Notes: generated by a model not told the origin, from the letters alone. Positions 7,159-16,021 are shown, counted from the stretch's first letter. The stretch: DNA of 64,000 nt from WLMZ01 sp963732585 (GCA_963732585.1 CAVSZY010000004.1:310001-374000); one strand, 5' to 3'. Program-made: numbers and translations.

Positions 7159-9462
7159 ATGACGATGGATGGTGAACAAGTAGCCGCAGCGATTCGCAGT
7201 GCGGTGCGTCAGGCGCTGGACAGCGACGACGAAACGACGATCTTCGACGCGCTGACACGGGTTCCGGCTGGCAGCATCGGCACCTTTCTGCACGCCACGT
7301 TCACCGCCGACAGCGAGCGCCAATTGCTATGCACTGCTCTCGGCGCATCGCCCGGCGCGGCCTCCGGCGACATCGTCTTCAACGCCGATGACGCCCTTGC
7401 GGCGGCCGAGGCCGGTCGTCACGTGATCCTCGTGCGCAACGAAACCAGCCCGGACGACGTGCTCGGCATGCAGTCGTCGAAGGGCATTCTCACCACACGC
7501 GGCGGCATCACCAGCCACGCCGCGGTCGTCGCCCGCGGCTGGGGGATCCCTGCCGTCGTCGGTGCCGGCGAGATCACAATCGACGCCGAGGGCATGCATC
7601 TTGGCGACCAGACCTTTCCGGCTGGCACTACGATCTCCATCGATGGCCGTAGCGGAGCGGTGTTCCTCGGCGGTGCGAAGACGGCAACCGCCGAGGCGCC
7701 CGCCGAGTTGGAGACGCTGATGCAATGGGCCGACAGCGTCCGCACAGCGGCAACACCACCGGTGCTGGTGAGGGCCAATGCCGACAACGCCGAGGATGCC
7801 GCCCACGCCCGGCGGATGGGCGCCGAAGGAATCGGCTTGTGCCGCACCGAGCACATGTTCCTCGCCGACGATCGCCTGCCTTTGGTCCGTCGGTTCATCC
7901 TCACCGACGACCCCACTGAAGAAGCGGCGGCGCTCACCGACCTCGAGGCCGCGCAGCAGCACGACTTCGAGGGGATTCTGCGGGAGATGGATGGATTACC
8001 GGTCACCGTTCGGCTGCTCGACCCGCCGCTGCACGAATTCCTCCCCGACCTGGAGCGCCTGGTCGTCGCTGAGGCGCTCGACACCCTCGACGACGAGGGC
8101 CGCATCGAGCTTGCCGCAGTGCGCCGCCTGCACGAGGTCAACCCGATGATCGGCACCCGTGGCGTGCGGCTCGGTGTGGTCAAGCCTGGCGTCTACCAAA
8201 TGCAGGTGCGCTCGTTGTTGCGCGCCGTGCGCACCGTGATCCAAGGCGGCGGCAAACCAATGGTCGAGGTGATGATCCCACTGGTCGTCGACACCGCCGA
8301 AATGCATCTCGCCCGGCAATGGGTGTGCGAGGCCTTGACCGCAGTCGGCGGGCCAGAGGCTGTCGGCACCTTTGATGTCGGGGCGATGTTGGAAACGCCG
8401 CGGGCAGCGTTTGTCGCCGGCGAGTTGGCAACGGTCAGCGACTTCTTCTCCTTCGGCACCAACGACCTGACGCAGCTGACCTTTGCCTTCAGCCGCGACG
8501 ACGTCGGCAGCAAACTGATCCCCGCCTATCTGAGCCATGGGCTACTTGCCGCCGACCCTTTCGAAACGCTCGACCAAGTCGGCGTCGGGCGGATGATTTC
8601 CTACGCGTGCGACAAGGCTCGCGAGGCAAAGCCGTCGATCAAGATCGGCGTCTGCGGCGAGCAGGCCGGCGATCCCGATTCGGCCAAGTTCCTCGTCGCC
8701 TGCGGCGTCGACTATGTCAGCTGCTCGCCGTACCGGGTACCGATCGCCCGGCTGGCCGTGGCCCAGGCTTTGATCGAAACCGGCCGGGCCACCCTCGATG
8801 CGCTGGTCGTCACCGCCGAAGAGTCCGAGCAAGAGCTGCCCATCGACGCCGATGCGGCAGCGGATGAGTTCCTGACGCTGCACGCCATGCGCATCAAGGG
8901 TTTCGCCGGGCCGGACGTATTGGCCGAGGTGTGCGGGCTGACTCAGGGTGGCGTCGAGGCGCGCCTCGCCGAGTTCGCGGACGCTGCGTTGGTGCGCCAT
9001 ATTCCGGCCCGCAACCTGTGGCAGCTCACCCCGAGCGGCAAAGAACGCCACCAGGAGTTGCTGGCCCAGGCCAAGGCCGCACCAGAACTCGCCGCCGTCG
9101 GCGAGCCGTATCACGTCTTTTTGGTGAGCAATGTCGATTTCAAGGATCTGTGCAACCGCTGGCAGGTGCGCGACGGCGAAGCCAACGATCACAGCGATGC
9201 GGCCTACGATGCCGAACGCATCGGCGAGTTGCGCACACTGCACCATGGCGTGCTGCCGTCATTGGCGTCGTTCGCCGGGTCGATCGAGCGTTTCAGCCAC
9301 TATGCCGACAGGCTGGCTGCTGCGCTGACGAGTATCGAACGGGGTGAAACAAAGATGTTCACGGGCGTGATGTGCGGTTCCTACCACGACATATGGATGG
9401 AGCTCCACGAAGATCTCGTGCAGCTGCTCGGCGTCGATCGCGCCGCCGAAGGCAGCTTCTAA
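7159..9462 (+). CDS. PEP-utilising enzyme (PPDK-like) lacking the ATP-grasp domain, with C-terminal extension
   Basis: 767 residues. The phosphohistidine swivel domain is clear (TTRGGITSHAAVVARGWG, His120), followed by the PEP/pyruvate-binding TIM barrel (about 205-545) with GLCRTEHMF, NPMIGTRGVRLG, FSFGTNDLTQ and GVCGEQAGDP. The N-terminal ATP-grasp nucleotide domain of pyruvate phosphate dikinase is absent; only about 55 helical residues precede the swivel domain. After the barrel come about 200 residues: a winged-helix-like part (LAEVCGLTQGGVEARL...LVRHIPARNLWQLTPSG) and an unassigned helical tail. It may need a separate ATP-binding partner or act as a regulator or phosphotransferase. The start is ATG 7159 after GGGGGTG. 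It is convergent with lpdA. Confidence 0.82.
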   Translation: MTMDGEQVAAAIRSAVRQALDSDDETTIFDALTRVPAGSIGTFLHATFTADSERQLLCTALGASPGAASGDIVFNADDALAAAEAGRHVILVRNETSPDDVLGMQSSKGILTTRGGITSHAAVVARGWGIPAVVGAGEITIDAEGMHLGDQTFPAGTTISIDGRSGAVFLGGAKTATAEAPAELETLMQWADSVRTAATPPVLVRANADNAEDAAHARRMGAEGIGLCRTEHMFLADDRLPLVRRFILTDDPTEEAAALTDLEAAQQHDFEGILREMDGLPVTVRLLDPPLHEFLPDLERLVVAEALDTLDDEGRIELAAVRRLHEVNPMIGTRGVRLGVVKPGVYQMQVRSLLRAVRTVIQGGGKPMVEVMIPLVVDTAEMHLARQWVCEALTAVGGPEAVGTFDVGAMLETPRAAFVAGELATVSDFFSFGTNDLTQLTFAFSRDDVGSKLIPAYLSHGLLAADPFETLDQVGVGRMISYACDKAREAKPSIKIGVCGEQAGDPDSAKFLVACGVDYVSCSPYRVPIARLAVAQALIETGRATLDALVVTAEESEQELPIDADAAADEFLTLHAMRIKGFAGPDVLAEVCGLTQGGVEARLAEFADAALVRHIPARNLWQLTPSGKERHQELLAQAKAAPELAAVGEPYHVFLVSNVDFKDLCNRWQVRDGEANDHSDAAYDAERIGELRTLHHGVLPSLASFAGSIERFSHYADRLAAALTSIERGETKMFTGVMCGSYHDIWMELHEDLVQLLGVDRAAEGSF

Positions 9463-9472
9463 CCGAACCTGT

Positions 9473-10876
9473 TCAGATGTGTAACGCCTGCCCATAGGCG
9501 GCGAGCACCGACTCGTGCATCGTTTCCGACAGTGTCGGATGAGGGAAGATCGAGCGGATCAGCTCGGCCTCGGTGGTCTCCAGATTCATTGCCAGAACGA
9601 ACCCTTGGATCAGTTCGGTGACGTGGGCGCCGATCATGTGGGCGCCGAGCAGCTGGCCGGTCTCAGCATCGAAAATCGTCTTGACCAGCCCATCTGGCTC
9701 GCCAATGGCGATGGCCCGGCCGTTACCGACGAACGGGAACCGTCCGATCTTCAGTTCGTAGCCCGCGGCGCGCGCCGCGTCCTCGGTAAGACCGATGCTG
9801 GCAATTTCCGGGTGGGAATAGATGCAGCCGGGAATCCGGCTTTTGATGATCGGCTCGACATCGGTGTTGCCGGCGATCGCCTCGATACACACGGCCGCCT
9901 CGTGCTGTGCCTTGTGTGCAAGCATCGGCGGCCCAGCGACATCGCCGATGGCGTACAGACCTGGCTGTGCGCTGCGCATCAGCCCGTCAGTGATGATCAC
10001 GCCGCGCTCGACGACAGCAGCCGTGGTCTCCAGCCCGAGCCCTTCGACGTTGCCGACGACACCGACAGCCGAGATCACCCGGTCGACCGTCAACTCGCTG
10101 ACCCCGCCGTGCCCGTGTTCGATAGCGACAGTGACGACGTCGCCAACAGGACATAGCGATGTCACTTTGGCGTCGGTGATGATCGTGATGCCCTGCTCTT
10201 CGAGACGCCGCCGGGCGTGGGCGGCGATTTCGGCATCCTCGGTCGGCAGGATCTGTGGCAACATCTCGACGATCGTCACCTGCGCGCCGAATGCCCGGAA
10301 GAAGCTGGCAAACTCCACGCCAATCGCCCCGGAACCGACGATCAGCAGCGCCGACGGCATCGTCTCTGGCACCATCGCCTCACGATAGGTCCACACGAAC
10401 TTGCCGTCCGGTTCAAGGCCCGCCACGGTGCGCGCCCGGGCGCCGGTGGCGACGATCACGTTGGCGGCGCGCAGCCCGGCGACCACCGACCCGTCGACGA
10501 TGACCTCAACCCGCCCCGGTCCGTCGAGGCGGCCATGACCATCGAACACCGTGACCTTGTTCTTCCGCAGCAGGTGGGTGACGCCGGCACTCAACTGGCC
10601 AGCGATCTTGCGAGAACGAGCAACCACCGCGGCGAGGTCGAACGAGACGCTTTGCGCCGAAAGGCCGTAGTCAGACGCATTGACCATATGGCGGTACACC
10701 TCGGCAGATGTCAGCAACGCTTTGGTGGGTATACATCCCCAGTTGAGGCAGACACCACCGAGATGCTGCCGCTCGACGAGCGCGACCTTCCAGCCGCGCT
10801 GTGCCCCGCGGATCGCCGCGGCGTAGCCACCTGGGCCGCCGCCGACAACAATCAGCTCGAATTCGTGGTCAGGCAT
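9473..10876 (-). CDS. lpdA: Dihydrolipoyl dehydrogenase (E3)
   Basis: 467 residues, full length for E3. It has an N-terminal FAD motif (VVGGGPGGYAAAIRGAQRG), the redox-active disulfide in GGVCLNWGCIPTKALL, an internal NAD-binding motif (LIVGSGAIGVEFASF), a second FAD segment (GLYAIGDVAG) and a C-terminal dimerisation domain with the His-Pro pair in IFPHPTLSE. It reoxidises the dihydrolipoamide of the E2 encoded just upstream, making NADH. It belongs to the E1 alpha-E1 beta-E2-E3 set on this strand, but a 57-bp gap with its own motif separates it from E2. Confidence 0.93.
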   Translation of the reverse strand: MPDHEFELIVVGGGPGGYAAAIRGAQRGWKVALVERQHLGGVCLNWGCIPTKALLTSAEVYRHMVNASDYGLSAQSVSFDLAAVVARSRKIAGQLSAGVTHLLRKNKVTVFDGHGRLDGPGRVEVIVDGSVVAGLRAANVIVATGARARTVAGLEPDGKFVWTYREAMVPETMPSALLIVGSGAIGVEFASFFRAFGAQVTIVEMLPQILPTEDAEIAAHARRRLEEQGITIITDAKVTSLCPVGDVVTVAIEHGHGGVSELTVDRVISAVGVVGNVEGLGLETTAAVVERGVIITDGLMRSAQPGLYAIGDVAGPPMLAHKAQHEAAVCIEAIAGNTDVEPIIKSRIPGCIYSHPEIASIGLTEDAARAAGYELKIGRFPFVGNGRAIAIGEPDGLVKTIFDAETGQLLGAHMIGAHVTELIQGFVLAMNLETTEAELIRSIFPHPTLSETMHESVLAAYGQALHI

Positions 10877-10899
10877 ACGGCCAGATTACCCCTGTCTGT

Positions 10900-10913
10900 G
10901 TTACTTACTGGAG
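10900..10913. promoter_or_regulatory. Motif GTTACTTACTGGAG upstream of lpdA
   Basis: GTTACTTACT followed by GGAG lies 24-37 bp upstream of the lpdA start, between lpdA and E2. The 12-base string TACTTACT-x-GAG recurs at 14354-14365 in front of E1 alpha in the same orientation relative to the gene. This suggests one regulator for both units. Which protein binds is unknown. Confidence 0.35.
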
Positions 10914-10933
10914 TGTGACTACAGTTGTGCGGC

Positions 10934-12322
10934 TCACGCCAGCAGCACAGCCGGGCTAGCAAGCACCTCGGCCACCGTTGCCAAAAAGGCAGCGCCCGGG
11001 ACACCGTCGACCGCCCGGTGATCGATGGTCAGCGACAGCGTCAACGTCGGCAGGCGCTTCGGCTTGTCGCCCTTCCACCCCACCCGATCACGGATCGCGC
11101 CGACGCCGAGAATCGCGACGTTGGGTGAGTTGAGCACCGGCGTGAAGGCGTCGATGCCATAGGAACCGAGCGCCGACACGGTGAACGTCTGACCGCTGTA
11201 GTCGTCGGGACCGAGCTGGCCGGCACGAGCACGAGCGGCAAGCGAGGACGACACCGCCGCCAGCGTCCGCAGCGGCAACTGGTCGGCGTCGCGAATCACC
11301 GGGACAACGAGCCCGTCGTCGAGCGCCACCGCCGTGCCGATGTCGACGCGGTCGTGCACGACGAGTGCATCGGGGGTGAAGCTGGCGTTGAGCCGAGGAT
11401 GCTCCCCGAGGGCGACGGCCACCGCCTTGATCACCAGGTCGTTGAACGTCGGTACCGCCCAGTCGCGCTGCGGCCACGCCGTCTTCAGCTCGTCGCGGAG
11501 CTTTACCAGGCGTTTGGCGTCGGCGTCGCGGGTCAAGGTCAGTTGCGCGGTCTGTTGCAACGACTCGTGCATGCGAGCAGCGATCGCCCGGCGCATCGAG
11601 CTGTGGCGCACGACATCGCCTGGGCGCGGGCCAGATGGCAGCGTCTTCGGCGTCGCCGTCGGTGCCGAGGTTCGGGCAGCCGCGACGACGTCGTCGAGAC
11701 GGATGCGCCCACCCCGAGCGACGATTCCGCTGAGGTCGACGCCCAACTGGGCCGCGAGCCGGGCGGCGAGGGGCGACACCGCTGATGATGACGCCACCGA
11801 CGAGGCCGACGCTGGCCCTGCAGGCGGCGACGCAGTTGCCGCGCTGAGCACGTCGGCGGTGATCACCCGGCCATTGGGACCCGTTCCGACGACACGGGAG
11901 ACATCGACACCAACCTCGGTAGCGACGCGCCGGGCATTCGGCGAAACGAACTGCCGGGCCCCGTCTGCCAACGCCGGGACAACGGGGGTCGCGGCAACGG
12001 GCGCGGCGGCGGCAACGGGCGCGCCAACAACGCCAACCGCGGCGACAGCATCGAGCGCGGCAACAACACCAGTCGGCGGCACCTCACCGGGAGCGAGCAG
12101 GTAGCCGACGGCTTCGCCCGGTATCACCGTGTCACCGATCGCGCTGACTCGATGCAGCGTTCCCGAAGCATCTGCTTCGATCTCGGCGTCGGTCTTGTCG
12201 GTAGTCAAGATGTAGACCACGTCACCGACGTTGACGTCGGCCCCGTCGGCGATCAGCCATTCGGTGACGACTCCCTTGGTCATCGTCAGGCCCATCTTCG
12301 GCACCATCAACGGTGAGGCCAT
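10934..12322 (-). CDS. Dihydrolipoamide acyltransferase (E2) with one lipoyl and two E3-binding domains
   Basis: 462 residues. The lipoyl domain spans about 1-78 with the lipoylated Lys43 in TTDKTDAEIEA. An Ala/Pro-rich linker is followed by a peripheral-subunit-binding domain at about 126-160 (FVSPNARRVATEVGVD, GTGPNGRV) and a second similar unit at about 183-215 (VSPLAARLAAQLGVDL, GGRIRLDDV). The catalytic acyltransferase domain (about 238-462) ends with the active-site motif IDHRAVDG. The acyl group (acetyl, branched-chain or another) cannot be told. ATG 12322 begins with the lipoyl-domain consensus; the open frame continues to 12769 only as overlap with E1 beta. Its start lies 4 bp after the E1 beta stop. 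Confidence 0.9.
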   Translation of the reverse strand: MASPLMVPKMGLTMTKGVVTEWLIADGADVNVGDVVYILTTDKTDAEIEADASGTLHRVSAIGDTVIPGEAVGYLLAPGEVPPTGVVAALDAVAAVGVVGAPVAAAAPVAATPVVPALADGARQFVSPNARRVATEVGVDVSRVVGTGPNGRVITADVLSAATASPPAGPASASSVASSSAVSPLAARLAAQLGVDLSGIVARGGRIRLDDVVAAARTSAPTATPKTLPSGPRPGDVVRHSSMRRAIAARMHESLQQTAQLTLTRDADAKRLVKLRDELKTAWPQRDWAVPTFNDLVIKAVAVALGEHPRLNASFTPDALVVHDRVDIGTAVALDDGLVVPVIRDADQLPLRTLAAVSSSLAARARAGQLGPDDYSGQTFTVSALGSYGIDAFTPVLNSPNVAILGVGAIRDRVGWKGDKPKRLPTLTLSLTIDHRAVDGVPGAAFLATVAEVLASPAVLLA

Positions 12323-12326
12323 CGCC

Positions 12327-13325
12327 CTAGCCCCTGGCCATCGTGCGGCGACAGGCATCGGCGATGCGGCCAGCGTCTGGGACGTACAGCTTCTCCAGAT
12401 CCGGCGTAAACGGCACGGGGGTGAACGGCGCACCGACACGCTCGACCGGAGCGTCGAGGTAGTCGAACGCCTGCTCCTGGATCCGCGAGGTGATCTCGGC
12501 GCCGAACCCACCGGAGCGAACGGCCTCGTGGACGACGACGGCGCGGTTGGTGCGCTTGATCGAGGCCACCACGGTCTCGGTGTCGAACGGCTCCAGCGTG
12601 CGCGGGTCGATGACCTCGATGTCGATGCCTTCCTCGGCCAACTCCACTGCAGCCAACTCGGCCTCACGAACCATCGCCCCGAGGGCGATGACGGTGACGT
12701 CGGTGCCCGGCCGGGCGATGCGCGCTTGGCCGAGGGGCACCGTGTACATGCCGGTGGGCACCGGGCCACTCAGCCCCAAAAGACGCTTGTTGCCCAAGAA
12801 GAACACCGGGTTGTCGTCTTGAATCGCCGAGATCATCAAACCCTTGGCGTCGTACGGCGTGGTCGGCATGACCACTTTCAGCCCGGGGGTGTGGCACAGC
12901 CAGGCTTCCAGCGACTGGCTGTGTTGGGCAGCAGCGCCGACGCCAGCGCCAGGCCAGGTGGTGATCGTCAGCGGCAGCCGGGCCTCGCCGCCAAACATGT
13001 ACTTCATTTTCGCCGCCTGATTGGCGATCTGATCCATGGCCACAGCGACGAAGTCGCAGAACATCAGGTCGACCACCGGGCGCAGGCCGCCCATCGCCGC
13101 GCCGACCCCGAGGCCGACGATTGCCTGCTCTGAGATCGGCGTGTCGACCAGGCGCTTGGCACCGAAACGTTCGTGCAGGCCAGAGAACGTGCGCCACACG
13201 CCGCCGTATTCCCCGACATCTTCGCCAGCGACAAAAACGAGTTCGTCGGCGGCCATGCATTCGGCGATGCCGTCGCGCACGGCATTGGTAAAGGTCGTCT
13301 CCGGACCAGTGATTTCGATGCTCAT
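12327..13325 (-). CDS. 2-oxoacid (pyruvate/acetoin-type) dehydrogenase E1 component, beta subunit
   Basis: 332 residues, the usual size of the separate beta subunit of heterotetrameric E1 enzymes. It shows the VFVAGEDVGEYGG segment, GLGVGAAMGGLRPVVDLMF and the C-terminal VVVHEAVRSGGFGAEI, all typical of PDH/BCDH/acetoin dehydrogenase beta subunits. With E1 alpha it decarboxylates a 2-oxoacid on thiamine diphosphate and passes the acyl group to the E2 lipoyl arm. The start overlaps the E1 alpha stop by 1 bp (TGATG); ATG 13325 matches the conserved N-terminus, and an upstream extension to 13439 lies within E1 alpha. Confidence 0.92.
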   Translation of the reverse strand: MSIEITGPETTFTNAVRDGIAECMAADELVFVAGEDVGEYGGVWRTFSGLHERFGAKRLVDTPISEQAIVGLGVGAAMGGLRPVVDLMFCDFVAVAMDQIANQAAKMKYMFGGEARLPLTITTWPGAGVGAAAQHSQSLEAWLCHTPGLKVVMPTTPYDAKGLMISAIQDDNPVFFLGNKRLLGLSGPVPTGMYTVPLGQARIARPGTDVTVIALGAMVREAELAAVELAEEGIDIEVIDPRTLEPFDTETVVASIKRTNRAVVVHEAVRSGGFGAEITSRIQEQAFDYLDAPVERVGAPFTPVPFTPDLEKLYVPDAGRIADACRRTMARG

Positions 13326-14308
13326 CAGGCCACCCCGCTCTCGGTGTAGACGTCGGTCAACAGGTCGTCCGGGTGCGCTGGCGGGTCGGACTCGGCGAGA
13401 CGCACCGCCTCGGCAATGTTGGCGCGTTGCAGATCCCATTCGGCCTCGATCTTCTTGCGGGTCAACACCTTGCGAGCGACCAACACCGCCTCCAGCGAAT
13501 CGATTGCGTCACGCGCCTTGGCAGCCTCGACCTCTTCGGCCGGGCGATAAGGAATTCGCCCGAGACCCTTGACGCCGTGGTGGTCGAAATAGCGATAGGT
13601 GTCGGCCTCGAGCATCACCGGGCCGTTTCCTTTGCGTAACTCGGCCACCAGCTCAGCGGTGGCCTCATACACCGCCTCGGCGTCCATGCCATCGACGCGC
13701 ACCCCCCGAAAGCCGTAGCCCGCAGCGCGATCGGAGACATGGGTGATCCGTTGGTGACGATGTTGCGCGGTGTATTCGCCGTAATGGTTGTTCTCGCAGA
13801 CGAAGAGAACCGGCGCGTCGAGCACCGCAGCCATGTTGCAGGCCTCGTGGAAGGCACCGATGTTCGAGGCACCGTCGCCAAAGAACGACACGGAGATGCG
13901 ATCGAGCCCGAGGAACTTGTTGGCAAACCCGGCGCCAACGGCGATCGGGATGCCACCGCCGACAATGCCGTTGGCACCGAGCACACCGAGGTCCATGGCG
14001 CAGATGTGCATCGAACCGCCCTTGCCCTTGCAGTAGCCGGTGGAGCGACCGTAGAGCTCGGCGAACATGCGCCGCAGGTCGCCACCCTTGGCAACGATGT
14101 GCCCGTGGCCGCGGTGCGTGGAGGTGATGTAGTCGTCGTCGCGCAACGCGGCCATGACCCCGGAGGCGACCGCTTCCTGGCCGACGTACAGGTGCAAGAA
14201 ACCCGGGAGGCTACCGTTGGCCGAAAGCCGCCCAGCCTCTTCCTCGAACAACCGAATGCGGATCATGCGGGTGTGCAGATCGCGCAGCACTGCGGGGGTC
14301 GCGGCCAT
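13325..14308 (-). CDS. 2-oxoacid (pyruvate/acetoin-type) dehydrogenase E1 component, alpha subunit
   Basis: 327 residues from ATG 14308, which has GGAG about 10 bp upstream; an ATG at 14344 would add 12 non-conserved residues. The thiamine diphosphate motif is clear: GDGASNIGAFHEACNMAAV to CENN, about 30 residues as expected. The HRGHGH and GKGGSMH segments fit E1 alpha of pyruvate and acetoin dehydrogenases. It is the first gene of the E1-E2 operon and has a palindrome and a repeated motif upstream (14354-14383). Confidence 0.92.
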   Translation of the reverse strand: MAATPAVLRDLHTRMIRIRLFEEEAGRLSANGSLPGFLHLYVGQEAVASGVMAALRDDDYITSTHRGHGHIVAKGGDLRRMFAELYGRSTGYCKGKGGSMHICAMDLGVLGANGIVGGGIPIAVGAGFANKFLGLDRISVSFFGDGASNIGAFHEACNMAAVLDAPVLFVCENNHYGEYTAQHRHQRITHVSDRAAGYGFRGVRVDGMDAEAVYEATAELVAELRKGNGPVMLEADTYRYFDHHGVKGLGRIPYRPAEEVEAAKARDAIDSLEAVLVARKVLTRKKIEAEWDLQRANIAEAVRLAESDPPAHPDDLLTDVYTESGVA

Positions 14309-14353
14309 AGGTGAAGACTCCGGATTTCTGCCGCTGCGGGCCATGCGGCTGGC

Positions 14354-14383
14354 TACTTACTTGAGCGAGTGAACAGTTTCACT
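14354..14383. promoter_or_regulatory. Candidate operators between E1 alpha and DUF35 genes
   Basis: Two elements lie between the divergent genes: TACTTACTTGAG (14354-14365), shared with the lpdA upstream region, and the palindrome AGTGAACAGTTTCACT (14368-14383), with 6-bp arms AGTGAA/TTCACT. The 13-mer GAGTGAACAGTTT recurs inverted at 15978-15990, before the acyl-CoA synthetase gene. This is probably the site of a regulator of the cluster (inference). Confidence 0.45.
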
Positions 14384-14420
14384 GTACCATCACAGTGATC
14401 AACATGGGGAAGGGAGAGCT

Positions 14421-14836
14421 GTGTCGACTACTGCTTCCACTGTCGGGTCCGATACCCCGCCACTGACCGCATTCATCGATGGACACCATCATCTCATCGG
14501 TGCGTCCTGCCCATCGTGTAGCACCACGAGTTTCCGCGCCAGCCGGGCTGTCCGCGCTGCGGTGCAGCCACGGAAGATGTCGTCCTGCCGCGGCGGGGAA
14601 CAGTCTGGAGTTGGACGGTGCAACGCATTCGTCCGAAGCCGCCCTACAACGGCCCCGAGCCGTTTCAGCCATTCACCGTGGCCTACGTCGACCTCGGCCC
14701 GGTGATCGTCGAATCACCATTGTTCGGCCGTCCCGTCGATCAATGGTCGGTCGGCGATGCGGTGGCCTTGGTAGCCGCCGTCGATCAATCCGGCGCCACC
14801 ACGTTCCACTTCGCAACCGAGGGGACCAACCAATGA
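14421..14836 (+). CDS. DUF35 zinc-ribbon/OB-fold protein, apparent frameshift
   Basis: The N-terminal part (GASCPSCSTTSF) and the downstream frame (GCPRCGAATEDVVLP, then VQRIRPKPPYNGPEPF) together make one DUF35 protein of 138 residues: a four-Cys zinc ribbon followed by an OB fold. The break lies at the T run 14531-14533; one extra T restores FPRQPGCPRCGA and makes the length divisible by three. DUF35 proteins bind partner thiolases or acyl-CoA enzymes, as with ChsH2/Ltp2 in steroid side-chain cleavage. The gene starts at GTG 14421 after AGGGAG and overlaps the thiolase start by 4 bp (ATGA). This is either a sequencing error or a recent mutation. Confidence 0.75.
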
Positions 14837-15972
14837 GCGTGTCGATCATCGGTGTCGGAATGCATCCGTTCGGCCGGTTTCCGATCAGCGGGCGACAGAT
14901 GGGCCTCATCGCCGCCAAGGAAGCCCTCGCCGACGCCGGGCTCGGGTGGGAACAGATCGACTTCGCCGCTGGCGGTAGCCGTGACGGCGGGCATGCCGAT
15001 GCCTTGGTCAGCGAACTAGGGCTCAACGGCACCCCCTTCGTCAGCGTCTACAACGGCTGTGCCACCGGTGGCAGTGCACTGCTCGCCGCCACCTACGCCA
15101 TCGAGTCCGGTCGGGCCGAGATCGCCATGGCGATCGGCTTCGACAAGCATGCCCGCGGTTCGTTCGCCAGCAATCCGAGCGAATATGGCCTGCCCGCGTG
15201 GTACGGCGAAGCGGGGATGATGGTCACCACTCAGTTCTTCGCCTTGAAGCTGCAGCGCTACCTGCACGAGCACAAACTCGACCGACGACTGCTCGCCGAA
15301 CTGATCGCCAAGTCGCTGCGCAACGCCTCGATCACGCCCCACGCCTGGCGGCGCAACGCACTCTCCGTCGATGAGATCGCCGATGCGGAAATGGTCAACG
15401 ATCCGCTGACGAAATACATGTTCTGCAGCCCCAGCGAGGGTGGTGCCGCCGTGATCGTCACCTCCACGGAGAAGGCCCGTCAGCTCAGCGACCGGGCCAT
15501 CGAGTTGAAGGCGATCGAGTTCCGTACCCGCAAGTTCGGTACCTTCGAGGTCTTCAGCCCGTGGTTGTCGCCGACGATCACCCAGGGCGCCACGGTCCAC
15601 GCGGCGCAGGCCGCCTTCGAGGCTGCCGGCATCGGCCCGGAGGATATCGATGTCGCCCAAATCCAAGACACCGAGGCCGGTGCCGAATTGATGCACCTCG
15701 CCGAATGCGGGTTCTGCGAACACGGCGAACAGGCCGAGTTGATCGTCAGCGGAGCCTTGGAGATCGGCGGCCGGTTGCCGATCAATACCGATGGTGGCTG
15801 CATCGCCAACGGCGAGCCGATCGGGGCTAGCGGCCTACGTCAGATCATCGAGTGCACCATGCAATTACAGGGTCGTGCCGGTGATCGCCAGGTCCCCAAT
15901 TCGCCGCGCACCGCCTTCACTCAGGTCTATGGCGCCCCCGGACTGAGCACCTGTACGGTGCTCGCTCGCTGA
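14833..15972 (+). CDS. Thiolase-like lipid-transfer protein (Ltp/SCP-x type acyltransferase)
   Basis: 379 residues from ATG 14833; the frame is open upstream but the ATG overlaps the DUF35 stop. The thiolase fold is recognised by NGCATGGSALLAATYAIESG with the active-site cysteine region, and the C-terminal glycine-rich stretches (NTDGGCIANGEPIGASGLRQI). The N-terminal MSVSIIGVGMHPFGRF is typical of Ltp proteins. With a coupled DUF35 partner, it probably catalyses a (retro-)Claisen or aldol step on an acyl-CoA, as in steroid side-chain degradation. This is known of the family; the substrate here is inferred. Confidence 0.87.
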   Translation: MSVSIIGVGMHPFGRFPISGRQMGLIAAKEALADAGLGWEQIDFAAGGSRDGGHADALVSELGLNGTPFVSVYNGCATGGSALLAATYAIESGRAEIAMAIGFDKHARGSFASNPSEYGLPAWYGEAGMMVTTQFFALKLQRYLHEHKLDRRLLAELIAKSLRNASITPHAWRRNALSVDEIADAEMVNDPLTKYMFCSPSEGGAAVIVTSTEKARQLSDRAIELKAIEFRTRKFGTFEVFSPWLSPTITQGATVHAAQAAFEAAGIGPEDIDVAQIQDTEAGAELMHLAECGFCEHGEQAELIVSGALEIGGRLPINTDGGCIANGEPIGASGLRQIIECTMQLQGRAGDRQVPNSPRTAFTQVYGAPGLSTCTVLAR

Positions 15973-15977
15973 TGATC

Positions 15978-15990
15978 AAACTGTTCACTC
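15978..15990. promoter_or_regulatory. Operator half-site AAACTGTTCACTC before the acyl-CoA synthetase
   Basis: AAACTGTTCACTC is the exact reverse complement of the 13 bases at 14367-14379. It is followed by CAAGTAAC (15994-16001), another copy of the AGTAAC-type motif. Both lie in the 49-bp gap between the thiolase and the acyl-CoA synthetase, implying an internal promoter under the same control. Confidence 0.4.
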
Positions 15991-16021
15991 TGTCAAGTAA
16001 CCGAGCTGAAGAGGGCGCGCC

